DNA of 64,000 bases from assembly GCA_030407085.1 (NCBI GenBank), contig CM059582.1, forward strand, positions 134,190,001-134,254,000, in the 5' to 3' direction. Position 1 is the first letter of the stretch, and the number at the start of each line of letters is the position of its first letter. The translations under genes were made by a program, and so were the position numbers. Below are positions 1 to 11,217 of this stretch, one piece after another. The DNA comes from Trichopria drosophilae (Eukaryota; Arthropoda; Insecta; Hymenoptera; Diapriidae). The notes under the pieces were generated by a model. It did no database searches. It had not been told where the DNA came from and saw nothing but the letters and a program-made list of their open reading frames with translations.

Positions 1-549
1 CATATACTAATTGACACATTTTCAATTTCCAAAATTTAGCATTAATAAATAAATAAATAATTTACAACAATAATATTTAAATATCAATAAATCTCACATA
101 ATCCGAATAGCGTGTATTAAGACGTATAATATAGAACTGATGGAAGAAGCTATCAGTAATTAGACAGAAAGAGGATGACACGCTTATTCTCTATGCATTT
201 ATCTATTCACGGTATTTACGTGTTTTCATGACGTTCGAACCATAGCTATACGAGTTTGGACACGTGGGTAATGTAATTAATCATGTACCTGAACGTTTTT
301 TAATATGTGTACAATTTACCACATTTTAAATATCGCCATGCATGTTTCGACCTGTTAATTATCCGTAGACTTTACTATACGGTAACAATGAATCTGAATT
401 CCTATCAGTGACGAATACATACGAGTATCAACTTGCTTTTAATATGATTAATTAACCTTCATTTAATATTATAAGCGTGTAAAATTCAACAGTTTCTTCT
501 ATCTTTACGCACAGTTTTGTGTCTTTTAATTAAAAAGTTAAAGGAAGTG

Positions 550-995
550 ACAATGCTGCCATCTTTTGGTATGTTTAAAGAGATTGCAGAATCAGTGTAT
601 CGCAGAATTAAATACGCGGGTGCATCTGAAATGCATGGGTTCATCGTAGGTTGCAATGATACACTTGCTGATATGAATGGTTATGAAGCGATTACAATTG
701 AATATGAGGTTCTTGAAAATTGGCTCTAGTGGATAATTAACCTTATTATCGCCACGCAAAAGAATATGAAAGTAAAATTGTTAAATATTACCGCGCATCT
801 ACTGCAAAGCGAAAGCAATCTCGAGGACCCGAGATTTCTTATTTTTAAAATACCTATATTACCATTACTATACATCCCTCTGAAATTGACACTTTGCACA
901 GTCTTTAATCATCGGCGGTTGTCTATCTACGGTATCATCACTCATTCCAAAGTGTTTATCGACGGCATTCACGTAAATCTGAATGCATTTGCTTT
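550..995 (+). pseudogene. Coding relic B of the 3.9 kb repeat
   Basis: An open stretch reads MLPSFGMFKEIAESVYRR and then contains a HGFIVG and a GYEAITIEYEVLENWL segment before frameshifts break it. The same peptide segments appear on the minus strand in the right copy (34723-35150), so this was probably protein-coding in the ancestral repeat. I do not recognise the family. No start context or intact domain remains. It converges on relic A, which lies on the opposite strand. Confidence 0.4.
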
Positions 996-1545
996 GTGAG
1001 TGGTAAGCGTGACCATACTTCTTCAATTTCACGTTCTGCAAACGTTGAGATGAAATCTATAAGTAGACACTCGATGTCTTTGGTTTCCATTAATGCAAGA
1101 CGTTTCACTTCATAGTAAATTCTCATTGGCCTTTGAAGAGATGCGGGGAAGTATTTTTAAGCATTTGAACATTTTGTTTAGAACACTTTCCGTTAAATGT
1201 ATGATTTTCACAATTTATCGACAATCGTCTGTGTTGTTGTCCTATGAGTTTCGGTAGAGCAGGTGAACAGTTGACAGGCCAACATGTCTATATCGAGAAA
1301 TTGTCAAGATCTAAAATTTCCTGCAACCTTTTGTTTGTCTGCGCCTTTTATGTATATCTTGTGAGCACATGTAACGATGTCCTCCAACGTTTCGTTGATT
1401 GCATCAAGGGGTATATCGCCCGATCTCCATCATAGACCATGATAATTGTGCATTAACCAATTGTTTTACGTTCAAAACGTACTTTACAACATCACTGTCG
1501 GAAATATCCATAATGCACATTTCCTTATACTACATTTCTAATACC
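975..1545 (-). pseudogene. Coding relic A of the 3.9 kb repeat, left copy
   Basis: The minus strand carries a degraded copy of the frame that is better preserved at 34140-34760. Recognisable parts include the segments equivalent to IDILACQSLPKL and KDIECLPIDFISTFAERE. The deletion near 1528 removed the part equivalent to DVQGFPGPGNRFIPKE. Several stops and indels make it non-functional. Confidence 0.4.
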
Positions 1546-1586
1546 TAATATTGATTTGCTTGTCCCCTTCATTAATTGTCGCATCA

Positions 1587-1587
<1 letters not shown>

Positions 1588-1643
<56 letters not shown>
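1588..1643. repeat. (CT)n microsatellite
   Basis: Uninterrupted CT dinucleotides, followed by a short CCCTCT-rich and (CA)n stretch. The equivalent place in the right copy (about 34086) has only a short GA run, so the tract expanded after the copies separated. Confidence 0.95.
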
Positions 1644-1646
<3 letters not shown>

Positions 1647-2135
1647 GTCCCTCTCCCTCTCTCTCACACACACACACTCTTTGCCACTTCCACGTATGGC
1701 GTGGTACCTCTAATTCATGAATATACGTCGTACCTTTCTCTCTAGATCGCAGTATCTCTTCGTCAAATCCTATGAATCGGAAATCAAATCAGAGTGTAAC
1801 AAAAACAGATAGTTTTCACGATCGCTATATCCCTCTCGGTATCATGCGATGTTTCTCTCGAGATTAGGATAGACGGTCCCATACGTGTCCATTATTGATA
1901 GTTTGCGAGTTACGATACTCAGATGATGAAGAAGTTAATCGCTATATTAAATCGTTTCAAGTACTATCACCAGTATGATGGTCACCGCACTTTTACAATT
2001 GAATAAATCTTTTCTACGATATTTGATCTAACTGAAATGTGCATAGACGTATGAATACAAGTTTCGATCCATTTATAATACAATTCAGCGTGCCAAAGAT
2101 CTCTAAATTTTAAACTGTCTTCTTTAATTGTCGAC

Positions 2136-2145
<10 letters not shown>

Positions 2146-2210
<65 letters not shown>
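2146..2210. repeat. (CT)n microsatellite at the 5' junction of the LINE
   Basis: Pure CT repeat ending where LINE sequence begins (TTTGGGACTTGTG). In the right copy the equivalent (GA)n tract at 33560-33619 is continuous, with no LINE. This tract and the one at 6818 are therefore two halves, or a duplication, of one target microsatellite. Confidence 0.95.
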
Positions 2211-2214
<4 letters not shown>

Positions 2215-2584
2215 GGACTTGTGAGTAATCGCACGCTTATTTTGTTCGCTCCAGTTATCAATTAATTTACTCATCAATTATCACTCTCCTGAGCGAGAAC
2301 TTATTCCAGAAGGCGCACGGGTCGTAGACCAACACTCTGCTGTGAAATATTTTGCATTACCTAAACTGCTTGGTCCACGGTATGCCTTTTTGGAATTCCA
2401 AGAGCGAAAATTCAACACGTTTTTCTTCCACGTCTGTCAACGGCGCATTCACGCCGGCAAGGCTAACCACGCATACGTGGCTTCCATGTGACCGCACTAC
2501 TACTACTCCGCCGTCTACACCTGGTACATGTCTACGTGAGTCACCGCCTAAAGGAAAATCAAAGTCGAAACATGCGTAACTTAA

Positions 2585-3682
2585 ATGCCTAAATTTATGA
2601 GGCCAATCTCGAAGAAAACCAACGCAGCCGGACATCCAATCTGGGCAAAGTGCCATAAAGTAGTTCTCAGGGAAAACCTATCGTGCGATATTTGCAAATC
2701 AGTTTTTCATCCATCGTGTGCGCGGTTATACACAGACGGTAAGCCCGACTCCGTTTGCTGTGTGCGTTCGCTTTCGCACACACTCGTACCCATCTCACGT
2801 ACGTCCAGTGCTATAGCCACGTGCAGTTTGCCCCTCTCTTTGCCCCCTACTCCTAGCACGCAGGGGGACTCGCTGTCTTTACCATTGAACCTGCTAGCAA
2901 CGTCTCTCGCGACTACGGCAAGCTTCTCTCCGCTGTCGACCCAGTGTATTACGATGAGCGAAAACATAGGAAATCAGCAACAGTTTTCGCAATTTGTAGA
3001 TGCGATGAATGCTCTCAGAGCTGCATTGCAATCAGACATCGCGGCGATAAAAAATGATACTAGTGCCATCCGTAACGAGCTCGCTAATATAGCGGCTGCG
3101 GTGCAGCAAAATACAGCTACCTGTCAAGCACTGTCAGCTGATATCGCCTATGTCAAACACGCAATGGCATTATCTAGACCGACTGCCGAACTAATTATTA
3201 ATGGCATTCCTAATCAATATACGTTAGGTTACCATGACATTTTTATTCGCGTTTTAACCTATTTAAAATTAGCCGGTCTTCATAACGATTATATCACGAT
3301 AAGTAAAGTTGATTTTAGACGCCCAACAACCTCGAGCCGACCTATCGAAACCGCTAACCGGCAATATTTTGCACTTAAGGTATTATGTAAATCCGTCGCA
3401 ATACGTAATGCCATAATCGATGTCAAACGCAAAACAGGGACAATTACCGTCTCCCAACTTTTTCCGGAACTCCAGGTTGGAGGGAATGACAGTAAAACTG
3501 TTTATGTCAGCGAATTTTTGCCTGCATCTTCTTATGTGCTCTTAAAGAAGACCAAAGAGGCTGCAAAAACTGCCGGTTATAAGCGTGTTTGGGCACGTGA
3601 TGGCAATATTTTTGCTCGGAAAGATAGCGGCATCAAAGAGCTACTTATCGCTGATGAACGCGATTTGGAAAATATTAAGTGA
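2585..3682 (+). CDS. LINE ORF1 protein
   Basis: A 365-residue ORF opening with a genuine ATG. Residues ~23-60 form a PHD-like Cys/His cluster (CDICKSVFHPSC followed by CC); the first cysteine pair of the usual finger looks degraded. A Ser/Thr/Pro-rich linker follows, then a helical, probably coiled-coil stretch at ~120-190 (NALRAALQSDIAAIKNDTSA), then a basic C-terminal region typical of LINE ORF1 nucleic-acid-binding proteins. In related elements ORF1p coats the RNA and forms ribonucleoprotein particles. The frame ends at TGA 3680-3682 and continues in the same frame into ORF2. Confidence 0.8.
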   Translation: MPKFMRPISKKTNAAGHPIWAKCHKVVLRENLSCDICKSVFHPSCARLYTDGKPDSVCCVRSLSHTLVPISRTSSAIATCSLPLSLPPTPSTQGDSLSLPLNLLATSLATTASFSPLSTQCITMSENIGNQQQFSQFVDAMNALRAALQSDIAAIKNDTSAIRNELANIAAAVQQNTATCQALSADIAYVKHAMALSRPTAELIINGIPNQYTLGYHDIFIRVLTYLKLAGLHNDYITISKVDFRRPTTSSRPIETANRQYFALKVLCKSVAIRNAIIDVKRKTGTITVSQLFPELQVGGNDSKTVYVSEFLPASSYVLLKKTKEAAKTAGYKRVWARDGNIFARKDSGIKELLIADERDLENIK

Positions 3683-3688
3683 CAATCG
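3680..3688 (+). promoter_or_regulatory. In-frame UGA between ORF1 and ORF2 (candidate recoding site)
   Basis: TGA is followed by CAA TCG. ORF1 (frame beginning 2585) and ORF2 share the same frame, and this TGA is the only stop between 2585 and 6562. The downstream CAA-TCG resembles the CAR-YYA pattern known to promote stop readthrough in plant viruses, differing at the last base. It could alternatively be a termination-reinitiation site or a nonsense mutation in a once fused ORF. Confidence 0.45.
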
Positions 3689-6562
3689 TTGCACCCAGCA
3701 TCTTCTCAGTCAAATGTTTCGTCCTCAAGACATTCTTCGTCCGTGTTGAAAATTTCATGCGTAAATATAAATTCACTTCGGGCCCATCTGCACGATGTAG
3801 AAATTGAGCTTTCCGATGGTGCAACCCACATCTTAGCATTAACTGAAACATGGCTCACCCCGAATGTTGAGTCATCCTGCGTATCTATTGCAAATTACAA
3901 TCTTTTTAGAAACGATCTCGCACTTCGTGCAGATGGCCACTCGCGTTATATTCAAGGTGGAGGTGTAGCATGTTACCTCCATAAATCGCTTGTCTATTCA
4001 GTCTTAGAATGCTCAAATTATACGTCTATAAACGATCCTGAGTATATTTTTCTTGATGTGAAGGCATCTCCTCATAGCATCTTAATCATTGTTATATACC
4101 GACGTCCTGAGGGCCATTTACTTTCCGATTTTTTAGTAAAGCTTAATTTGTATATCTCCGTATTTAAAAATATTATTATTACAGGCGATTTAAATTGTAA
4201 CCTATTAAATAACTCGTTCGAATCGAAATATTTGCAAAACTTTGTCTCTGATTACTCACTGTTTTCGGTACCATTTGGCCCTACCCATTACTCAGGATCA
4301 ACCTGCTCGCAGTTAGATATCATGATTGCTGATTCTAGTGATAAAATCAAAGCCTTTTCAAAATCGTCTTCGCCCCTTGCGGCTGGTCATAGTCTCATTT
4401 CCATTGAATACGAATTTAATAATCTTAATCGTGCCTCGCGACCAGTTACTTACCGTAATTTCGCTAATTGCGACTTTAGTTCACTTGCCAATGATCTTAT
4501 TATGCAGCTTAATCTCAAATTTCTGAACTTAGTTGCACTTGAATCTACCAATCATGAATCTCACATAGATCCGAGCGAATTTGTGCAGAGCCTCACTACA
4601 TTGTATGACTGTATATCGGATGCTTTAGATACTCACGCGCCTTTTCTAACCAGAAGAATTACGCATCGTTCTATCCATTGGCTTATCACCGAACTGCGAG
4701 CCAGAATTCGGGAACGTGATAAACTGTTTACTCGAGCGAAGCGATCGAAAAATTTGTTAATCTTAGAGCAGTATAGGAAGCTGCGCCGCGAAATTAAAAA
4801 TGCACTAAAAATCGGGAAAAATCGCTACTTAGCTAATTTGGTGCTTCAGCAAACCAATCCGAATAAGCTTTGGTCGTGCCTCAGAAACCTAGGACTTGCC
4901 CATCTACGATCGCAATCGGCCCTAAATCATTTCACTCCATCCATACTCAATCAGTATTTTGCTCAAGTCGCATCTCATCACCCACCGTGTAATTCAGTTT
5001 CACTCGATATCATTTTACATCGGCCCTTACCAAGCACCCATCCCTCTTTTACCTTTTCTCCCACAAACTGCCAAGAAGTTCTAAACAGTCTTAATGCCAT
5101 CTCACAGAAATCACGTGGGTTAAGCCCCGACCATCTCTGTTTAACTCACTTGAAACCACTCTTTCATATTATTTCCCCACACCTAACCCATATCTTTAAC
5201 CTCTCATTTTCTACCGGTGTCTTCCCATCTCTTTGGAAATTATCCTATATAATGCCACTGAAGAAAACCGTTAATCCCCAAAATCCATCTGATACTCGTC
5301 TAATCGCGAACCCACCCCATCTTTCTAAGGTCATCGATGCATTAGCTACCCGGCAAATTATTTCCTTCTTGGAGAATAACCAACCGCTTCATCCTATGCA
5401 ATGTGGATTTCGTAGGTTTCATAGCACACAATCAGCTTTGCTATACCTATTAGATGACATTAGATCGGGTATCGACAGAGGCTGCATCACCATCCTAGTT
5501 CTGTTTGATTTTTCGAAGGCCTTCGATTCCCTTAGTCATACAGTCATCCTGGCATGTTTACGTGACCTTGGTTTTGAGGACTCTGCGCTCAAATGGATGC
5601 ACTCATTCCTGTCGGGTCGATCTCAATCGATCATTGGATTGGATGGACAAGCATCCCAGCAAGAGTACACTACATCCGGAGTTCCGCAAGGCACTAGTCT
5701 CGGACCGATTCTCTTCATCACCGTCATCAACTCACTTTTTTTCAGACTCCGTTACTGTCAAGATACTACCATCATCTTCGCTGATAACACCCAGTTCTAT
5801 CTATCTACCCCAATTAGTCGACTTAGTGAAACTATTAGGTGTATAAACGCCGATATTGTAGAATTGGTCAGGTGGTCGCAAGATTATGGGCTTACGCTTA
5901 ACACCCGTAAAACGCAAGCCATCATCATCGGTTCTTCCCAAAATCTTGCCACAATCAAGAATCTAACCTTACCCCATATTGAAGTTGGTAATGATGTAAT
6001 ACCATATGCCACCGAGGTGAAGGATCTGGGCGTCATAATTGCGGCAGACTTATCATGGAATAAGCATGTTAATTCCATCTCATCTAAAATTCATAATGTC
6101 ATTTACCGATTAAAATATCGCGGATCATTCCTCCCACCTTCTATAAAATTATCACTTGTAAACTTACTAGTCATCCCACATCTTGATTATGCCACGCTCG
6201 TCACTGCTGATCTGTCGGGCTACCTTAACACCAAACTACAACGCTTACAGAACATTGCTCTCAGGTTCATCTATCGACTACGACGTGATGGTAGTCTTAC
6301 TCACCAGATCATCACTACTAACCAGCCGTCATATCTGTCATCCAGATTCATTCCAATTGATAATTTGTTACGCCGTTCAACACGTGTTCAATCCTCCCGA
6401 TATATGCTACCAACCCCTCGTACAAACATCTTTGCACATTCTTTCTGGATAACTGCTATTCAATTCTGGAATTCATTACCACGTCACCTGCAAAACATTT
6501 CATCGCCAGCTTCCTTTCGATTGCATCTTCACACATTCCTAGCGATGGCAGACCAAGCTTAG
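3689..6562 (+). CDS. LINE ORF2: endonuclease-reverse transcriptase, RT active site altered
   Basis: About 957 residues open, beginning after the ORF1 stop without an ATG; the first ATG is codon 212 (4322). The N-terminal APE-type endonuclease shows VNINSLRAH, ALTETWL, GDLNCNLL, THYSGSTCSQLDIM and AGHSLI. The reverse transcriptase has LFDFSKAFDSLSH (motif A), SGVPQGTSLGPILF (motif B) and FADNTQFY (motif C). Motif C normally reads FADD; codon 700 is AAC (5786-5788), so one catalytic aspartate is asparagine. That should abolish polymerase activity although the frame is otherwise open. The C-terminus has FWITAIQFWNSLP, usual for CR1/L2-like LINEs. I infer a recent copy inactivated by point mutation. 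Confidence 0.85.
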   Translation: MHPASSQSNVSSSRHSSSVLKISCVNINSLRAHLHDVEIELSDGATHILALTETWLTPNVESSCVSIANYNLFRNDLALRADGHSRYIQGGGVACYLHKSLVYSVLECSNYTSINDPEYIFLDVKASPHSILIIVIYRRPEGHLLSDFLVKLNLYISVFKNIIITGDLNCNLLNNSFESKYLQNFVSDYSLFSVPFGPTHYSGSTCSQLDIMIADSSDKIKAFSKSSSPLAAGHSLISIEYEFNNLNRASRPVTYRNFANCDFSSLANDLIMQLNLKFLNLVALESTNHESHIDPSEFVQSLTTLYDCISDALDTHAPFLTRRITHRSIHWLITELRARIRERDKLFTRAKRSKNLLILEQYRKLRREIKNALKIGKNRYLANLVLQQTNPNKLWSCLRNLGLAHLRSQSALNHFTPSILNQYFAQVASHHPPCNSVSLDIILHRPLPSTHPSFTFSPTNCQEVLNSLNAISQKSRGLSPDHLCLTHLKPLFHIISPHLTHIFNLSFSTGVFPSLWKLSYIMPLKKTVNPQNPSDTRLIANPPHLSKVIDALATRQIISFLENNQPLHPMQCGFRRFHSTQSALLYLLDDIRSGIDRGCITILVLFDFSKAFDSLSHTVILACLRDLGFEDSALKWMHSFLSGRSQSIIGLDGQASQQEYTTSGVPQGTSLGPILFITVINSLFFRLRYCQDTTIIFADNTQFYLSTPISRLSETIRCINADIVELVRWSQDYGLTLNTRKTQAIIIGSSQNLATIKNLTLPHIEVGNDVIPYATEVKDLGVIIAADLSWNKHVNSISSKIHNVIYRLKYRGSFLPPSIKLSLVNLLVIPHLDYATLVTADLSGYLNTKLQRLQNIALRFIYRLRRDGSLTHQIITTNQPSYLSSRFIPIDNLLRRSTRVQSSRYMLPTPRTNIFAHSFWITAIQFWNSLPRHLQNISSPASFRLHLHTFLAMADQA

Positions 6563-6814
6563 TGCTTAAATTCCGTACAATTGTGTAAGCTAGGCAACGA
6601 AATTCTTTTAATTCTATTAAATGGTTTTAAAATAGTTAATGCGTTCGATTACAAAACTCTACTATTGTTATTCGTACTCTTTTTCGAGAGAAATATAGAT
6701 ATAAGTATCCAATTATGTAAATACTCATCCTGGCCGCCCCATTGTAACGGCAGGATGCATTGTGGTTTGTCCACGGCTCTTAGAGGCCAGGACAATAATA
6801 AACTTGTTGTCAGT

Positions 6815-6817
<3 letters not shown>

Positions 6818-6897
<80 letters not shown>

Positions 6898-6917
6898 TAT
6901 CTATCTATCTATCTATC
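6818..6917. repeat. (CT)n then (TCTA)n microsatellite at the 3' junction of the LINE
   Basis: CT repeats to about 6884, then TCTA repeats to about 6917. The order matches the reverse of 33543-33619 (GATA then GA), so the LINE sits inside the CT part of an older compound microsatellite. Confidence 0.95.
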
Positions 6918-8582
6918 TTTCTGTGAATGAAATTCATTCTGAAAACCCAATAAGTACAAGCGTAAATGTATTTTAATACTAACTATTGGTATACCTCTTG
7001 ATTCGAAATTGTATATAGCGTAACCGACATGACTATTTAATTACGTTTACAATGATGATTTGGATAATCACACTGCACGAAACGTTGTAGTATTTGACAG
7101 ATTCTTGGTACTTCCAGATTGTAATCGTAATTAGTTAACTAAGTTATTCACGTACGAATACTATTCTTATATGTAGGTATTTTGTTAAATATATTGGCAT
7201 AAGCAGAATGTCCTCCTATCCATCACACTTGGTGTAATAGAAAAAGACACAAGGCATCATATCAATAAATAATTTTCATATTAATAAATTTACCTTCAAA
7301 AACTTCTCATGCTTTCACATGATCCACTAAAAATTCATATTATTATTATTAATATTGAAGCGTTTATAGAACTGATGTTTTCATACATTATCACTTTAAA
7401 AGACTGCTACCGTATATGAAATAAAAGACCAAACAACAATTCAACATAAAGACATGCATAGATTAATTCTCTTTAAATGTGCGCATGTGATTCCGTAAAA
7501 CATTAGTCATTTTGAGAGGAAAAGTGAAAAATTCTCAATGACCTGTCATCATTAATTTCAGTTGTATAATTTTTGCATATTATAACACGCACAGATTTAT
7601 AATATTTGCAGACTGTACGTCAGTCTTTTCATTATCACGTTTAGACTGAAATGTGCCTCAAAATTGACTCTTGCCCGTCATTAATTATAGGTATCTAGTA
7701 CATCGGAGCTTTGAAATATCTTTACAATATTTTGTATATTTTCTTAAATCTGAATGCATTCACGCTACTGATGACAATAATGCTTCTTTAGTTTCATCTT
7801 GTCCAAAGGTGCAAACGCAACAAATTGATATCAGTACCATCGCCAGTGTCTGAAATATCTTACCCACACCTATCAAGGAGATTTCGTAAATTATAGGCAA
7901 AAGTATTCACAGTTATTAATATGATTCTTTATAAGTCATAAGATCGGTAAGTATATAATTCCTTATCCTACATTTAATTCCTCACAATATTAAATATGTA
8001 CCATTCAAAATATCGTGTTTTATTTTTGCTTATTGCATCTTGTAATATATCTGCTCGCACTTTCTATATTGCATTCCTTAATTTTAATATTAATATGTTT
8101 TTTAATAGTATATATTTTAATAGTAATACTGGTCCTACTGTCTTATTTCATACTGTGCACACTTAAACGAGTAGAAACAGGAATCATATGTATTTTTTAA
8201 AGTTACGTTCTAGCTGCTCAAGACATTAATTAAACCCTTACTAATAGACACATTATTACTTTCCCACTATTACATTATACGCTCACTAATATTCTCCTAA
8301 CATCATACATCTCAATCGTAATATTCACTTTCAAATTTTCCATTTATATCTTAGTAGCTTTCTTATATTATAAGTATATTTCGTATCGTCTCTAGTACAA
8401 TTCCTCACACTATTAATATTCCTTAACTTCATTTATATATTTTGAATATTCCCATAGCAAATACCTTTCGACTCTGGCGTAATCGTGTAATATTCATATT
8501 TTAAAGATAAAAATTACAGTTACTGCAGATATTGACGACCACCTTACTTATCCTTCAGACTAAAAATCAAAGCACATAATTT
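6918..8582. other. Non-coding part of the left 3.9 kb repeat
   Basis: AT-rich sequence with no coding signal that I trust. It matches the right copy in reverse except for ~8065-8475, which is present only here. Confidence 0.7.
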
Positions 8583-9007
8583 CCGTTATTTCGGCCGTCG
8601 AAGACTTGGTTCTTTTTTTGGTTTACGGCATTCTGTGAGTTGATCAATTAATGTATAATACTTCATTTATTTGACATTTACATTATTGCTCTTTCACACA
8701 CAAAAGGTATCATAAATTTCTGCACATTTGCTGACACGATTGCAAAATCATGCTTAAATATTATGATTTTTATAGGTTGTTCAATTTATGATTGAGAGAG
8801 AAAATGCGATGAAGGGAGAGGGGGAGAGAGAGAACAGCAATATGTGTGCATGGGACTGCAATGATGAACGATTTCGCATTTAATACTTATACGAAAAGTA
8901 GATAATCGTTGATAAAGTAGGTGATCGTTTAGCATAAAAGCACATTAAGATGCAGAACCAAAATGAAGTACATTTTACGGAAACAGCAAAAATACATCTC
9001 CCAATGG
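8583..9007. other. No gene seen; spacer between repeat arm and Gypsy element
   Basis: AT-rich with a short GA-rich patch near 8800-8835. Nothing recognisable on either strand. Confidence 0.5.
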
Positions 9008-11217
9008 TGTGACAGGGTGTCACCGGACGAGGTGTTCGGGATTTGATACTGCCACGTTGCAGTTGGCTATGCCGCCCATTGGTGCTTGCCACGTTGCCCT
9101 TCTTCCAGGTTGCCACTGTCACACCCCGATACACGAAGAGTAGTAGGGCGTATTCTTGCCTCCTATTCCAGTGTTCCATCATCCTTCGTCAGTGGGAGGG
9201 GGGGGCTGTTTCCCTCACTCGACGTCGCTCTGTCTTTCTCTCGCTTTCTACAGTCCTCTCTTAGATAGCCATGAGACCATAAGGACTGGCCCCTCTCCCT
9301 CTCTTTTCTGGTCCCCCTTTTTTCGCCCGGTGCTGAGATTTTCGCCGTGTGTCCGGCGCTGTTATCACGAAGGGACACTTCTCATCCGGCCTTCCGAGCG
9401 AACATTTTCGAAAATGTCGAGCAAAAAGAAAAGTGAGAACCTGCCTAAAATCACCGTGTAATTTTCGTGTGGAGCTACGGTGTGGACGCTGTCAAGGTGC
9501 TAGTAGGTGACCGAAGACGTGAATTTCATCTTTGACGGAGGCAGTCACCGAGGAAGGAGACCTGGACCCTCGCCAACTGTCCGCGGGTCCTACTGAGACG
9601 GGTCGCAGGCTTCAGGACCCTGTCTAGCTGGTGGGTTCGACCTCGTCACGATTGCCGACGGCCCATCAAAAGGGATCGACGCCATCCTAGGTCTCGGTGA
9701 GTTTAGATCTAAACCCCCCCCCCCCCCCCCAATACTTGTGTAACCTCTCGAAGGAAACAGCGACTTCGCGTACAGTGGACCCTTTTTTTGTGTGCGGGTA
9801 GTGCGGCGTTTCATTGCGGATACGTTCTTGTGTTTGCCTTCGGTCTTGCGTAAGAAGCCCGACCGTGGCGTGATTTCACGCGCCCCGCGATATTATTGTC
9901 TGCGTTAAATTTGTAAAGTAAGATTGTTATCTTTTCTGGGACAAATATATAATTCTTTCAGTACATGTTTGATTTTTGTTCTCTTTATTTACGCGACCTT
10001 CCTTTACGTCCATTTACTGGGTGGAACGGTCTCACAAATGGCATTCCTGGTGGGAAAAATCAATTCTGATTTCCCGAAACAAAAATCGTCTTTTTCGAGA
10101 AATTTGTCAATCGGTTGGGTTCGCCGAAGTTTGAGTGTTGCGAAGTATTTTTGGCGATATTTTTGTGAATTTTGCGACATTTCTGTTTAATTTGTTATAT
10201 GGCAGATTCGGAACTTCCGGTCACGGGTTACCGGGGAAATCGTGCCTCCTTTCTTATGATAATTCAGTAATAAGTATATGAATAGTTTCAAGAATATTAA
10301 ATTAGATAATTTGAATATGTTCCTCGTCTTTCTTTCCCGTTCCCCCCGGTTCACCGAACTTTCCCCTCTTCTTTTTTACTTGCGCGTCACATTGTTGGAG
10401 ATTCCGGTTCTGGGAATTTCCAATTTACTACTTTTGAGTCTCGTAAGGAAATTGCTTTTTTTTTGTAAGTTGCTCTTTTTAAAAAAGAAAGATATTAGTT
10501 GAAAATAGTTGTTTTTCAAGTATTATTTACAACATAGTTGTTTTTCAAATATTAGTTAAACATAGTTGTTTGTTTACTCGCGCAAATGATACCTTATTCA
10601 AATTCCCTTATCGATACCAATTAGTGACTTTGTTTTTTTTTTCAAATCTTTTCCTTTGAGACGCGTGTTTTGAAAATTGGCTTAGCTTCAAGTTCTCCGA
10701 AGATTGGCCTAAGAATTTTTAAAATCTTCGGAACTATTCGAAACATAAAGGTAGCAATAATCCCGCAGGTAGGGACTATTGTTACATTTCGGTAACCGAT
10801 TCAAAATACGCTAATCCGGTTGTTTCCACTTTCTTCCCTCTTTTCCCTGACCTCTCATTACTTTAGGATCATTTTTTGTCTTTATTTTTAGGTGCTTGCG
10901 TTTTCCCCACTCCTGGTCCTGTATCATTCCCGCATGCGGTCCCTGCTTGTACCATAATAAAAATTGGTCACAAATATTTAATGTAAGATTTCAGGTGTCA
11001 GTGTACCGTCCGGGAAAATTTTCGAATGCGACATTCAAACGTCTATTTTATATTTTTTAGGTCTCGACCCGAGAGTATATAAAATCATATGGTCGGTCTA
11101 AAGTCTCTCCCGATTCAAGGTTGCCTAAACTCCTGACGCGACGTAGAAAATCGTGTCACACCGAACCCGGGGATTTTCACGCTTTGAAGGACTTGTCGTT
11201 TTATTTATTTTTTTGTT
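9008..11217 (+). other. Putative 5' LTR and leader of the Gypsy element
   Basis: Begins TGTGACAGGGTG and contains T-rich and GC-rich stretches, a possible splice donor (GGTGAGTTT, 9696) and a 17-base poly-C run. Without a partner LTR the LTR end cannot be placed, and I could not find a clear primer-binding site. No coding region is supported here. Confidence 0.35.
9714..9730. repeat. Poly-C run (17 bases)
   Basis: In the Gypsy leader. Confidence 0.95.

Larger units (their letters stand above)
2211..6817 (+). mobile_element. Near full-length EN-type LINE (CR1/L2-like) inserted in a (CT)n tract
   Basis: The element has a ~370-bp 5' UTR, an ORF1 with a zinc-finger-like N-terminus, an ORF2 with apurinic-endonuclease and reverse-transcriptase domains, and a 3' UTR of about 250 bp ending GTTGTCAGTCAG directly before (CT)n. 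There is no poly(A) tail. The 3.9 kb repeat copy at 32003-38700 lacks it, which defines both ends. The target-site duplication cannot be read because it lies within the microsatellite. The CR1/L2 placement rests on the ORF1 zinc finger and a C-terminal FWNSLP motif; I cannot refine it without a tree. Confidence 0.9.
42..8582 (-). repeat. Left copy of a ~3.9 kb dispersed repeat (inverted relative to 32003-38700)
   Basis: Reading this segment backwards matches 32003-38700 along its length. For example, the reverse of 7000-7100 matches 33400-33480, the reverse of 8015-8065 matches 32095-32150, and the reverse of 45-120 matches 38620-38700. Similarity stops sharply at about 42 and 8582. Relative to the right copy it carries three differences: the LINE at 2211-6817, about 410 extra AT-rich bases at roughly 8065-8475, and a deletion of about 56 bp near 1528 that removes the start of a coding relic. 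Without the LINE the copy is about 3.9 kb. Substitutions and small indels are frequent, so the two copies are not recent. Family unidentified. Confidence 0.85.

Noticed and set aside
4390..4395. LINE endonuclease AGH in place of SDH as an inactivating change
   Set aside because: From memory, several related LINEs have AGHD-type sequences, so this may be normal.
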